A DNA stretch of 17,492 bases from Ilumatobacteraceae bacterium (GCA_021741795.1 JAIOXC010000015.1:1-17492); one strand, 5' to 3'. Counted from the stretch's first letter, positions 6,346 through 13,272 are shown. Translations and numbers: made by a program. Notes: generated by a model not told the origin, from the sequence alone.

Positions 6346-6708
6346 ATGAAATTGATGTATATACGAGGCCGACTTCAATGGTCGCTTCTCGTGATATCGG
6401 TACTCAGTGGAGTGATTGCCGTGTTGCTGTCGCGTGGTGGTGGTGAACCTAAAATTGTTGTGCCAACAACGGTTATGACAACGATTCCCGCACCAACAAC
6501 AACGGTGTATGTAGAACCCGTGTACTACACAATCGAGCCAGGCGACTCACTGTTTGCCATTTCCAAGAAGTTCAACCTCAACATGGCTGAATTGATGAGC
6601 ATCAATAACATCACCAACCCCGACAAAGTCAATGCTGGTGATGTGATTCAGTTGCCGGTGGCGACAGGTTTTGTTGCTGTTGCACCGTCGACAACGATGA
6701 AGCCTTAA
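6346..6708 (+). CDS. Small membrane-anchored LysM-domain protein
   Basis: A 120-residue protein: a basic N-terminus, one transmembrane helix or uncleaved signal (about 12-28, WSLLVISVLSGVIAVLL), a Pro/Thr-rich spacer (about 35-56), and a single LysM domain at about 59-104 that starts YYTIEPGDSLFAISKKF and ends VNAGDVIQLP. LysM modules bind N-acetylglucosamine in peptidoglycan. No hydrolase domain is attached, so a structural or anchoring role in the wall is inferred. I chose the ATG at 6346 because GAAGG lies six bases upstream; a second ATG two codons later is possible. The reading frame upstream would run into the glycerate kinase gene. Its stop is 10 bases from that of the convergent mutase gene. 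Confidence 0.8.
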   Translation: MKLMYIRGRLQWSLLVISVLSGVIAVLLSRGGGEPKIVVPTTVMTTIPAPTTTVYVEPVYYTIEPGDSLFAISKKFNLNMAELMSINNITNPDKVNAGDVIQLPVATGFVAVAPSTTMKP

Positions 6709-6718
6709 CTATGACGCA

Positions 6719-8662
6719 TTAACTACGTTGCGCGCGCACAATCTCTGCAATCTCGCGCATGATGCGAGCAATGTCAAAATCTTTTGGTGTGTACACCGCT
6801 GCGATGCCGAGTGCACGCAATGAGTCACGATCGTCTTCGGGGATGATGCCGCCAAGTATGACTGGGGCATCCACACCAAGCTTTTGTAATTCGTGCAACA
6901 CATCTGGAACAAGTTGGAGATGCGAACCCGACAAGATGGACAGACCAATCACATCTGGATCTTCGTCTCGCGCAGACGCAGCAATTTGTGCAGGTGTGAG
7001 ACGAATACCTGAGTAGACAACTTCCATGCCCGAATCGCGCGCAGCGACAGCAATTTGTTCGGCACCACTGGAGTGTCCATCCAGACCGGGCTTGGCAACC
7101 AAAAACTTTGGGGGACCGCCCCTGATTGTGCGCACGAACTCGGCAACGTCTGCCAGTTGGGCCGTGCGCCGACCAGCAGCAGCACCAACTCCGGTTGGGG
7201 CGCGGTATTCGCCAAACACTTCACGCAGTACCTGGCTCCACTCGCCAGTAGTGCCGCCTGCCTTGGCCAGCGCAATAGAGGCATCCATCAAATTGGCTGT
7301 GCCTGTCGCTGCATTTCGCAATTGATCAAGAGCTTGCCGCACATCGGCATCAGCGCGTTGTTTGCGCCATGCAGTGACGTCGTCAACAAGTTGTTGTTCG
7401 ACAGTGTGGTCGACTTTGAGGATGTTGTTTGCGCCATCGAGCGGCGATGGTGTTGATTCGGTAAAGCGATTGACGCCAACAACAACTTGCTCGCCAGACT
7501 CGATGCGGCGAGTGCGATCGGCCATTGAAGACACGAGACGGCCTTTGAGTTCATCGACCGATTCGAATGCGCCGCCTCGATCAAGAATTTCCTGCAACTC
7601 TGCCCAAGCAGCATCGCGCAATTCGGCTGTGCGAGCCTCGACCACATGCGAGCCAGTAAAAATGTCTTCGTACTCGAGCAGATCTGTTTCGTATGCGAGC
7701 ACTTGTTGCATGCGCAACGACCACTGTTGATCCCATGGGCGGGGTAGACCAAGCGCTTCGTTCCATGCAGGCAACTGCACGCTGCGCGCACGAGCCGACT
7801 TGGACAATGTAACGGCGAGCATCTCGAGCATGATGCGCTGCACATTATTTTCTGGCTGTGCTTCAGTCAGACCGAGCGAATTGACCTGCACGCCATAGCG
7901 AAAACGCCGAGCGCGCTCATCGGTGATGCCGTAGCGCTCGCTGCCGATGCGGTCCCACAACTCGGTGAAGGCCCGCATCTTGCACAGTTCTTCCACAAAA
8001 CGAATGCCGGCGTTGACAAAAAACGAGATGCTTGCAAAGACCTGAGGAAATGCTTCATCCGAGACCTGACCACTTGCACGCACTGCGTCCAAAATGTCGA
8101 TGGCATTAGCGAGTGAGAATGCGATCTCTTGCACTGGAGTAGCACCCACTTCTTGTAAGTGGTACGAGCACACATTCATCGGGTTCCACTTGGGCGCGTT
8201 GGTTGCACACCATGCGATCATGTCGACGATGATGCGACGTGATGCTGCTGGAGGAAATATGAATGTGCCGCGCGATAAATACTCTTTGAGAATGTCGTTT
8301 TGTGTGGTGCCGCGCAACTCGTTTGCTTGCGTGCCCTGCTCGGCGGCGTTGGCAACATATAACGCAAGCAACCATGCAGCAGTTGCGTTAATGGTCATCG
8401 ATGTATTCATCTGACCGGGAGGAATCTGTTGCATCAGCGTGCGCATGTGACCCAAGTGCACGACTGGCACACCAACTTTGCCTACTTCGCCGCGGGCAAG
8501 GATGTGATCTGGGTCGTAACCCGTTTGGGTTGGCAAGTCGAAGGCGATGGAAAGACCGGTCTGGCCCTTAGCGAGGTTGGTGCGATACAACTCGTTGGAC
8601 GCTTCAGCCGTTGAATGCCCCGAATAGGTGCGGATCAGCCAAGGTTCGTCGCGGCGACTCAT
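6719..8662 (-). CDS. ecm: Ethylmalonyl-CoA mutase (MeaA type, B12-dependent)
   Basis: This 647-residue protein closely matches the Streptomyces MeaA group as I recall it. It rearranges (2R)-ethylmalonyl-CoA to (2S)-methylsuccinyl-CoA using adenosylcobalamin, a defining step of the ethylmalonyl-CoA pathway for assimilating acetyl-CoA. The substrate barrel shows RTYSGHSTAEASNELYR, FDLPTQTGYDPDH, NTSMTINATAAWLLALY, GTTQNDILKEYLSRGTF and NSLGLTEAQPENNVQRI. The C-terminal cobalamin domain carries DGHSSGAEQIA (His about 530, lower axial ligand), SILSGSH and GGIIP. Both modules are in one chain. Methylmalonyl-CoA mutase is the main alternative but is longer in its large subunit and differs in these blocks. 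aat ends 9 bases upstream, and a TAACCT hexamer overlaps that stop codon, so it may have its own promoter. Confidence 0.92.
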   Translation of the reverse strand: MSRRDEPWLIRTYSGHSTAEASNELYRTNLAKGQTGLSIAFDLPTQTGYDPDHILARGEVGKVGVPVVHLGHMRTLMQQIPPGQMNTSMTINATAAWLLALYVANAAEQGTQANELRGTTQNDILKEYLSRGTFIFPPAASRRIIVDMIAWCATNAPKWNPMNVCSYHLQEVGATPVQEIAFSLANAIDILDAVRASGQVSDEAFPQVFASISFFVNAGIRFVEELCKMRAFTELWDRIGSERYGITDERARRFRYGVQVNSLGLTEAQPENNVQRIMLEMLAVTLSKSARARSVQLPAWNEALGLPRPWDQQWSLRMQQVLAYETDLLEYEDIFTGSHVVEARTAELRDAAWAELQEILDRGGAFESVDELKGRLVSSMADRTRRIESGEQVVVGVNRFTESTPSPLDGANNILKVDHTVEQQLVDDVTAWRKQRADADVRQALDQLRNAATGTANLMDASIALAKAGGTTGEWSQVLREVFGEYRAPTGVGAAAGRRTAQLADVAEFVRTIRGGPPKFLVAKPGLDGHSSGAEQIAVAARDSGMEVVYSGIRLTPAQIAASARDEDPDVIGLSILSGSHLQLVPDVLHELQKLGVDAPVILGGIIPEDDRDSLRALGIAAVYTPKDFDIARIMREIAEIVRAQRS

Positions 8663-8668
8663 ACGTCA

Positions 8669-8674
8669 AGGTTA
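8669..8674 (-). promoter_or_regulatory. Candidate -10 element of ecm, overlapping the aat stop
   Basis: TAACCT on the minus strand, six bases before the ecm ATG. The first three bases are the TAA stop codon of aat. This would allow a leaderless ecm transcript in addition to any read-through from aat. Confidence 0.5.
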
Positions 8675-9343
8675 GGGGTTGACGGCCTCGCCAAGACGAC
8701 GCAAGTAGTCGTCGCGGGGGATTTCCGTTGCGCCAAGTGTTTCGAGGTGAGGAGTGAGCCATTGCACATCAAGCAATGACATTGCGGAATTGCGCATGGT
8801 TGCAACGAGGTGCATGAGTGCAACCTTTGATGCATCTTGCTTGAGGTGAAACATGGACTCACCAGCAAAGAGCCCGTTCACGCGCACACCGTACAAGCCG
8901 CCTATCAGCACACCGTTTTCGTCGAATGTTTCGAAACTATGAGCCCAACCCAGTTCGTGCAGCGTGATGTATGCATTGATGATGTCTTGAGTAATCCATC
9001 CGCCCTCGCGATTAGGCACGGCACAACCGCGTACCACGCGCTCGAAACACGTGTCGATACGCACTGAATATTTACGTGCACTACTGCGCATAGATCGGGT
9101 GATGCGTAATTGATCGAGCGGAAGTACGCCACGCATCATCGGAGACCACCAACCCATATCGGGATTGCGATTAGGCACATCACTCGACATCGGAAACACT
9201 CCACTGCGATATGCATGAATCAGTGTTGCGGGTTCTAGATCGGCACCACGTCCAACGATGTCGTGCTGAGGCCACTCAGTTGATGGCGGAAAATTCCAAA
9301 TTGACAGACCGAGATCGACAGGTGTGTCATGCCAAGACGTCAT
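8672..9343 (-). CDS. aat: Leucyl/phenylalanyl-tRNA--protein transferase
   Basis: Aat moves Leu or Phe from an aminoacyl-tRNA onto proteins with N-terminal Arg or Lys, creating N-degrons for ClpS/ClpAP in the cytoplasm. The 223-residue protein has the family motifs in order: VGRGADLEPATLIHAYRSGVFP, a WWSP block, TRSMRSSARKY, GGWITQDIINAYITLHELG, AHSFETF, IGGLYGVRVNG, FAGESMF, ASKVALMHL and DVQWLTPHLETLGA. Length and order agree with the full enzyme. Its ATG at 9343 is preceded by TACCGT with five bases between, fitting a leaderless start. It lies between 3-hydroxyacyl-CoA dehydrogenase and ecm on the same strand, but it has no obvious metabolic link with them. No clpS is visible in the window. 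Confidence 0.94.
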   Translation of the reverse strand: MTSWHDTPVDLGLSIWNFPPSTEWPQHDIVGRGADLEPATLIHAYRSGVFPMSSDVPNRNPDMGWWSPMMRGVLPLDQLRITRSMRSSARKYSVRIDTCFERVVRGCAVPNREGGWITQDIINAYITLHELGWAHSFETFDENGVLIGGLYGVRVNGLFAGESMFHLKQDASKVALMHLVATMRNSAMSLLDVQWLTPHLETLGATEIPRDDYLRRLGEAVNP

Positions 9344-9348
9344 ACGCC

Positions 9349-9354
9349 ACGGTA
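9349..9354 (-). promoter_or_regulatory. Candidate -10 element of aat
   Basis: TACCGT on the minus strand, five bases before the aat ATG. A perfect palindrome, ACTAGATCTAGT (9366-9377), overlaps where the -35 would fall and also spans the stop codon of the upstream dehydrogenase gene. Confidence 0.45.
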
Positions 9355-9372
9355 CATCTGTCGCAACTAGAT

Positions 9373-10248
9373 CTAGTAAGAAAAGAAACCCTGCTTGGTC
9401 TTGCGGCCCAGTTTGCCTTCTGCCAACAACTTTTTGAGTGAGTCGGCTGGCTCGAGATGGCTTTGTTTAAATTCACTTTGCAGCGCGTTGAGAATTGAAA
9501 CAGTGGTGTCGATGCCGATCAGGTCGAGCAACGCAAATGGACCCATTGGGAAATTGCAACCACCCTTCATCGCAGTGTCGATGTCTTCCATCGATGCTGT
9601 TTTGGCCTCAAGCATGTGCACGGCGTTGTTGAGATATGGAAACAACAAGGCATTGACGATGAAACCTGCTCTGTCGACAACTTGCACTGGGTCTTTAGCG
9701 CAAGCAACAGCAAACGCGGTAGCAGCAGAAATGGTGTCGTCACTTGCAGTAACTGGACGGATGATTTCAACAAGCGACATCATGACTGCTGGGTTAAAAA
9801 AGTGAATGCCACAAACTTTGTCTGGACGATTTGTCGCTTGTGCCATTGCAACAACCGGCAATGTGCTGGTGTTGGTGGCAAGGATTGCTGATGGCTTGAC
9901 GATTTTGTCAAGTTGCGAAAATAGTTCTTGCTTTGGCGCAAGTTCCTCGAGGATTGATTCGATAACAAGGTCGCAATTGGCAAGAGCAGAAAGTTGGTCG
10001 GTAATGCTGATGTGCGACAAAATTTCTGTTCGCTGATCTTCTGTCATCTTGGCCTTGGCAACCTGTTTTGCGAGATTGTTTTCGACCGAAGTGAGCATCG
10101 ACTGTGCACCAGCCATTGTGCGCGAGCGCACGACCACGTTGATGCCGGCACGAGCAACGACTTCGGCAAGACCAGAGCCCATGATGCCCGAGCCACAAAC
10201 TCCGACGGCTTGAGGAAGTGAAGATGGAGAAGTAGTTGTAGTAGTCAT
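9373..10248 (-). CDS. 3-hydroxyacyl-CoA (3-hydroxybutyryl-CoA) dehydrogenase
   Basis: This enzyme interconverts acetoacetyl-CoA and (S)-3-hydroxybutyryl-CoA, or longer homologues, in beta-oxidation, butyryl-type pathways or the ethylmalonyl-CoA pathway. The 291-residue single-function form has a Rossmann loop GVCGSGIMGSG (about 16-26) and the C-terminal dimer domain ending KQGFFSY. Catalytic positions fit the human enzyme by spacing: Ser128, His149 (GIHFFNP), Glu161 and Asn199. After the second strand the sequence is VVVRSRT rather than an Asp or Glu, which hints at NADPH preference. I choose the ATG at 10248, eight bases after a TACGGT hexamer, over a TTG three codons earlier. The nearby ecm makes a biosynthetic acetyl-CoA assimilation role attractive but not proven. 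Its promoter region holds a perfect palindrome. Confidence 0.92.
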   Translation of the reverse strand: MTTTTTSPSSLPQAVGVCGSGIMGSGLAEVVARAGINVVVRSRTMAGAQSMLTSVENNLAKQVAKAKMTEDQRTEILSHISITDQLSALANCDLVIESILEELAPKQELFSQLDKIVKPSAILATNTSTLPVVAMAQATNRPDKVCGIHFFNPAVMMSLVEIIRPVTASDDTISAATAFAVACAKDPVQVVDRAGFIVNALLFPYLNNAVHMLEAKTASMEDIDTAMKGGCNFPMGPFALLDLIGIDTTVSILNALQSEFKQSHLEPADSLKKLLAEGKLGRKTKQGFFSY

Positions 10249-10256
10249 GGCGAGCA

Positions 10257-10262
10257 ACCGTA
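10257..10262 (-). promoter_or_regulatory. Candidate -10 element of the 3-hydroxyacyl-CoA dehydrogenase gene
   Basis: TACGGT on the minus strand, eight bases before the ATG at 10248. The palindrome at 10281-10294 falls where its -35 region would be. Confidence 0.5.
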
Positions 10263-10280
10263 GTCAATAGACCGAGATGT

Positions 10281-10294
10281 TTACCAACTGGTAA
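10281..10294. promoter_or_regulatory. Candidate operator: perfect inverted repeat TTACCA-AC-TGGTAA
   Basis: Six-base arms with perfect symmetry around a two-base spacer, in the 91-base divergent region between the dehydrogenase and phosphatase genes. It covers the presumed -35 region of the dehydrogenase promoter. The size and symmetry are typical of sites for TetR- or MarR-type repressors that control fatty-acid genes; the protein that binds it is not known. Confidence 0.5.
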
Positions 10295-10313
10295 CGAAAG
10301 AACCGTCTGGGCT

Positions 10314-10329
10314 TTACCAGCTCTGGTTA
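10314..10329. promoter_or_regulatory. Second candidate operator half-match, TTACCA-GCTC-TGGTTA
   Basis: Same left arm as the palindrome at 10281-10294, but with a four-base spacer and one mismatch in the right arm. It touches the -10 hexamer of the phosphatase gene (10328-10333). Centres of the two sites are 34 bases apart, a little over three helical turns. Confidence 0.35.
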
Positions 10330-10333
10330 GGTT
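10328..10333 (+). promoter_or_regulatory. Candidate -10 element of the phosphatase gene
   Basis: TAGGTT, six bases before the GTG at 10340. The spacing matches the leaderless pattern of the window and supports GTG as the start codon. Confidence 0.5.
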
Positions 10334-10339
10334 TGTCTG

Positions 10340-11125
10340 GTGATCGATACGCATGTAGACGAGTTGGCCAATCATCCAAGGCGACTGATCGCTCTTGAGG
10401 CCGTTCACAACTTTCGTGACCTTGGTGGGTACCCCGCCGCAGGTGGGCGGACGACAAAGTGGAGAACGCTGTTTCGCTCGGATGGTTTGTATCGACTGCG
10501 CGGAGCGAACGACATGAGTCGCGTCATGCAGTTGGGTTTGAAATCGGTTATTGATCTGCGCACCGAGCGCGAACAACGTGAGCAGGGAATTTTTCCGATC
10601 GATGATATTGAAGTGAATTTTCATCATTTGTCAATCGTTGATGTGACATGGTCCGACACGGAAACTCCGGAATTTGATGACGAAGTTGAGTTTTTGGTGT
10701 GGGGATATCGCGACATGTTGGAAATTGGTTCGAGTCGATTTGCTGATGCAATGCATGTGCTCGCACAAACCGAATCGTTGCCTGCAGTGTTTCATTGTGC
10801 TGCTGGCAAAGACCGCACCGGTGTGCTTGCTGCGTTGTTGCTTTCCAGCCTTGGTGTGGAAGATGCACACATTTGTGCCGACTATGGTCTGACGCAGGAC
10901 GCAATGCAACGGACAATTGCGTGGTCGAAAGTGCATCGCCCCGAATTAGCCGAGCGTTACGCCACTATCCCCAAGGCATTTTTAGCCGCCGACCCGCGAG
11001 CGATGCAAATTATTTTGGCAGAACTTGCGCAACAGCATGGCTCAGTGCGCAACTACGTGCGCGAAATCGGAGTTGCTGATGCAACTGTTGAAGTGTTGGG
11101 TAACTTATTGCTCGAATCGCGTTAA
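10340..11125 (+). CDS. Tyrosine/lipid protein phosphatase, MptpB-like
   Basis: A 261-residue member of the bacterial tyrosine phosphatase family (Y_phosphatase3, PF13350), whose mycobacterial example MptpB dephosphorylates phosphotyrosine and phosphoinositides. The N-terminal signature NFRDLGGYPAAGG (about 24-36) and FRSDGLYRL (45-53) are followed by SVIDLRTERE (about 69-78) and the P-loop HCAAGKDRTG. In the P-loop Cys153 is the nucleophile, Arg159 binds phosphate, and the Lys-Asp pair is typical of this lipid-active subgroup. No signal peptide is seen, so it is cytoplasmic or exported without one. The start is a GTG; the next in-frame Met would remove the NFRDLGGY motif. It converges on the cyclophilin gene with 11 bases between the stops. 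Substrate is not predictable. Confidence 0.9.
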   Translation: MIDTHVDELANHPRRLIALEAVHNFRDLGGYPAAGGRTTKWRTLFRSDGLYRLRGANDMSRVMQLGLKSVIDLRTEREQREQGIFPIDDIEVNFHHLSIVDVTWSDTETPEFDDEVEFLVWGYRDMLEIGSSRFADAMHVLAQTESLPAVFHCAAGKDRTGVLAALLLSSLGVEDAHICADYGLTQDAMQRTIAWSKVHRPELAERYATIPKAFLAADPRAMQIILAELAQQHGSVRNYVREIGVADATVEVLGNLLLESR

Positions 11126-11136
11126 GCGAACAGCAA

Positions 11137-11967
11137 TTAGCTGACGATGATTGCGACGCTGATGATGATCAAGTCTTCGGTTGGCGGAACACCATTGGCC
11201 GCAGGATCCGGATTGGATGCTGCATTGAGTGCTGGGACTGTTTGATCCAAACCCTCTGTGACTTGGCCAAACAATGTGTAGTCGGGGTTGAGCGTCGCAC
11301 CATTTTCGCCAGTGATGACGAAGAACTGACTGCCGTTTGTATTTGGTCCTGAGTTGGCCATGGCGATGGAGCCAATTTTGTATTCGCCCTGTGCAGGAAG
11401 TTCGTCGGCAAATGAATATCCAGGGCCCCCTGAGCCTGATGCAGTTGGGTCGCCGCACTGCACAACAAAGTCGGTGATGGCACGATGGCACTTGGTGCCA
11501 TCAAAATATTTGTAGCGGGCCAGCACAACAAAGTTGTTGGCGGCAAGAGGTGCCTTGATTGAGTCGAGCACAATTGCAAAATCGCCTTTGTTGGTGGAAA
11601 CCATGGCCGTGTATGTTTTGCCGTCCTCGATGCACATTGGCGGTGCTTGTTCAAACTTGGAAACACGAGTCTCCGACATATCGGCTTTCGGGCATGGTGT
11701 TTCACCAGTGATTTCGCGCCCTTCAAGTGCTGGTGCGATCGTGTCTTCACCCAAATCGATGACCGCCTTGGTATCTGTTGGTGCAGAGGAGTCACCCGCG
11801 GTACCACCCGAGACACGGATGATCACAACTACTCCGACGATGACGCCAACAACAGTGAGCGCGCGGATGATGTTCTTGCGCACCTTTCGTTTTTGATCTG
11901 TTTTGGCTAATTGATCAAGCCTTTGGCGGCGGTTTTCTTTTTTGCGAGTTCGTTTGTCTGTGCCCAT
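11137..11967 (-). CDS. Membrane-anchored cyclophilin-type peptidyl-prolyl cis-trans isomerase
   Basis: A 276-residue protein: a strongly basic cytoplasmic N-terminus (1-32), one transmembrane helix (about 33-51), a linker (about 55-115), and a cyclophilin domain from about 118 to the end. The domain shows FDGTKCHRAITDFVVQCGD, with the catalytic Arg162 and Gln170, then GPGYSFADE, GSIAMANSGPNTNGSQFFV and TLFGQVTEGLD. The tryptophan typical of cyclosporin binding is missing, as in many actinobacterial PPIases. It should catalyse proline isomerisation during folding outside the membrane. Four cysteines occur (92, 112, 160, 171), so disulfides are possible. The frame is open further upstream, but the basic MGTDKRTRKK start at 11967 is typical and a TATCCT hexamer lies nine bases before it. 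It is divergent from lysC. Confidence 0.92.
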   Translation of the reverse strand: MGTDKRTRKKENRRQRLDQLAKTDQKRKVRKNIIRALTVVGVIVGVVVIIRVSGGTAGDSSAPTDTKAVIDLGEDTIAPALEGREITGETPCPKADMSETRVSKFEQAPPMCIEDGKTYTAMVSTNKGDFAIVLDSIKAPLAANNFVVLARYKYFDGTKCHRAITDFVVQCGDPTASGSGGPGYSFADELPAQGEYKIGSIAMANSGPNTNGSQFFVITGENGATLNPDYTLFGQVTEGLDQTVPALNAASNPDPAANGVPPTEDLIIISVAIIVS

Positions 11968-11976
11968 AGTTTTAAA

Positions 11977-11982
11977 AGGATA
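11977..11982 (-). promoter_or_regulatory. Candidate -10 element of the cyclophilin gene
   Basis: TATCCT on the minus strand, nine bases before the ATG at 11967. The opposing lysC -10 is 12 bases away, so the two promoters probably compete for RNA polymerase. Confidence 0.5.
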
Positions 11983-11994
11983 CTCGCGTAGAGG

Positions 11995-12000
11995 TAGCGT
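11995..12000 (+). promoter_or_regulatory. Candidate -10 element of lysC
   Basis: TAGCGT, nine bases before the GTG at 12010. No Shine-Dalgarno site is visible ahead of this start. Confidence 0.45.
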
Positions 12001-12009
12001 AAAGACCCT

Positions 12010-13272
12010 GTGGCGCTCCTCGTTCAAAAATATGGTGGTACTTCGGTGGCCGATCCAGACAGAATGCGCAATGTTGCTCGCCGAATAGCAGACGCCAGAG
12101 CCAAAGGTCACGACGTCGTGGCAGTTGTGTCGGCAATGGGCAAAGCAACCGACAATCTTGTGGAACTAGCGCGCCAAGTTTCAAGCAACCCGCAAGGTCG
12201 CGAGATGGACATGTTGTTGACCACAGGCGAGCGAATCTCGATGTCGCTGTTGTGCATGGCACTGCACGACGTTGGTTGTGATGCGGTGAGTTTTACAGGA
12301 AGCCAAGTGGGCATCATTACTGACACATCTCACACCAAAGCAAAGATTTTGGAAATCAAAGGCGATCGCGTTCGCGAAGCATTGCTTGCAGGCAAGGTTG
12401 CTGTCGTTGCTGGTTTTCAGGGAGTAAGCACCGACCGCGAGATCACAACGCTTGGTCGAGGTGGTAGCGATACAACAGCTGTTGCACTTGCCGCTGCAAT
12501 GAAGGCCGATGTATGCGAGATTTATACCGATGTGACCGGTGTGTTTACTGCAGACCCGCGGCTGGTTCCGCAAGCAAGCAAAATTAAGCAATTAAGTTTT
12601 GATGAAATGCTCGAAATGGCTGGAGCAGGGAGCAAGGTATTGGCACTGCGATCTGTTGAGTTTGCGCGCAATCACAACGTGCCAATCCATGTTCGATCTA
12701 GTTTCACGTTAGAAGAAGGCACCTGGGTACTTGGAGCCGACGATGAGAGGAAAACAAAAATGGAAGATCCAATTATTTCTGGTGTTGTTCACGATGTGGG
12801 CGAAGCCAAGATGACACTGCTCGGTGTGCCAGACCGTCCTGGTGTATCGGCCCTATTGTTCGAGTCACTCGCAAAGGCAAATGTCAACGTTGACATGATC
12901 GTGCAGAACACATCAATTGAAGGCACCACGGATATTTCATTCACACTTCCAGTTGGAGACATTGCAACTGCAGAGCCAATTTTGGCAAGCGTTGGCAAAG
13001 AAGTCGGAGCAAAGGGTGTGAACAAAGACGAAAATATCGTCAAGTTGTCGTTGGTTGGCGCTGGAATGAAATCGAGTCCTGGTGTGGCAGCGAAGATGTT
13101 TCGAGTGTTGGCCGACAACGACGTGAACATCGAGATGATCTCGACATCAACGATTCGCATCTCGGTTGTTGTCGAGCGCTCCAAGTTGGAAACAGCAGTG
13201 CGAGCACTGCACACAGCCTTTGGTCTAGACAGTGGTGAGGATTACTCTGCGCCGTTGCCCGAACGCAAGTAG
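12010..13272 (+). CDS. lysC: Aspartate kinase (alpha subunit, with internal beta start)
   Basis: Phosphorylates L-aspartate with ATP, the first committed step to lysine, threonine, methionine and diaminopimelate. The 420-residue protein matches the actinobacterial/Bacillus class II enzyme. The kinase domain has VQKYGGTSVAD at the N-terminus, VVAVVSAMGKATD, TTGERIS, GFQGVSTDREITTLGRGGSDTTAVALA and EIYTDVTGVFTADPR. Two ACT domains follow (about 265-340 and 345-415), with VNVDMIVQNTS, EGTTDISFTLP, VGAGMKSSPGVAAKMF and NVNIEMISTSTIRISVVV; these bind lysine and threonine for feedback control. The GTG start is chosen because LLVQKYGGTS must be near the N-terminus and a TAGCGT hexamer lies nine bases before it. 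An in-frame beta subunit probably begins at 12760. A methyltransferase gene follows 13 bases later. Confidence 0.95.
   Translation: MALLVQKYGGTSVADPDRMRNVARRIADARAKGHDVVAVVSAMGKATDNLVELARQVSSNPQGREMDMLLTTGERISMSLLCMALHDVGCDAVSFTGSQVGIITDTSHTKAKILEIKGDRVREALLAGKVAVVAGFQGVSTDREITTLGRGGSDTTAVALAAAMKADVCEIYTDVTGVFTADPRLVPQASKIKQLSFDEMLEMAGAGSKVLALRSVEFARNHNVPIHVRSSFTLEEGTWVLGADDERKTKMEDPIISGVVHDVGEAKMTLLGVPDRPGVSALLFESLAKANVNVDMIVQNTSIEGTTDISFTLPVGDIATAEPILASVGKEVGAKGVNKDENIVKLSLVGAGMKSSPGVAAKMFRVLADNDVNIEMISTSTIRISVVVERSKLETAVRALHTAFGLDSGEDYSAPLPERK
12745..12751 (+). promoter_or_regulatory. Internal Shine-Dalgarno site for the lysC beta subunit
   Basis: GAGAGGA, eight bases before an in-frame ATG at 12760. 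In a window where most first genes lack a Shine-Dalgarno site, such a strong one inside a coding region is telling. Confidence 0.7.
12760..13272 (+). CDS. Aspartate kinase beta subunit (in-frame internal start)
   Basis: Codon 251 of lysC is an ATG preceded at good spacing by GAGAGGA. Translation from it gives a 170-residue protein that begins MEDPIISGV and contains only the two ACT domains. In Corynebacterium glutamicum the ask gene encodes a 172-residue beta subunit in the same frame whose start (MEEAVLTGV, from memory) aligns here. Alpha and beta form an alpha2-beta2 complex in which beta carries the regulatory lysine and threonine sites at the interface. I infer the same arrangement. The alternative is that the Met is only an internal residue and the enzyme is a homo-oligomer. 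Confidence 0.7.
   Translation: MEDPIISGVVHDVGEAKMTLLGVPDRPGVSALLFESLAKANVNVDMIVQNTSIEGTTDISFTLPVGDIATAEPILASVGKEVGAKGVNKDENIVKLSLVGAGMKSSPGVAAKMFRVLADNDVNIEMISTSTIRISVVVERSKLETAVRALHTAFGLDSGEDYSAPLPERK

Noticed and set aside
9908..10627. A 239-codon minus-strand frame running across the dehydrogenase start, the intergenic region and the phosphatase gene
   Set aside because: It crosses two well-supported genes and their promoters; its peptide matches nothing and is a shadow frame.
11968..12111. A 48-residue N-terminal extension of the cyclophilin that overlaps the lysC start
   Set aside because: The basic MGTDKRTRKK start before the membrane helix is typical, and the extension would run antisense to conserved lysC codons.
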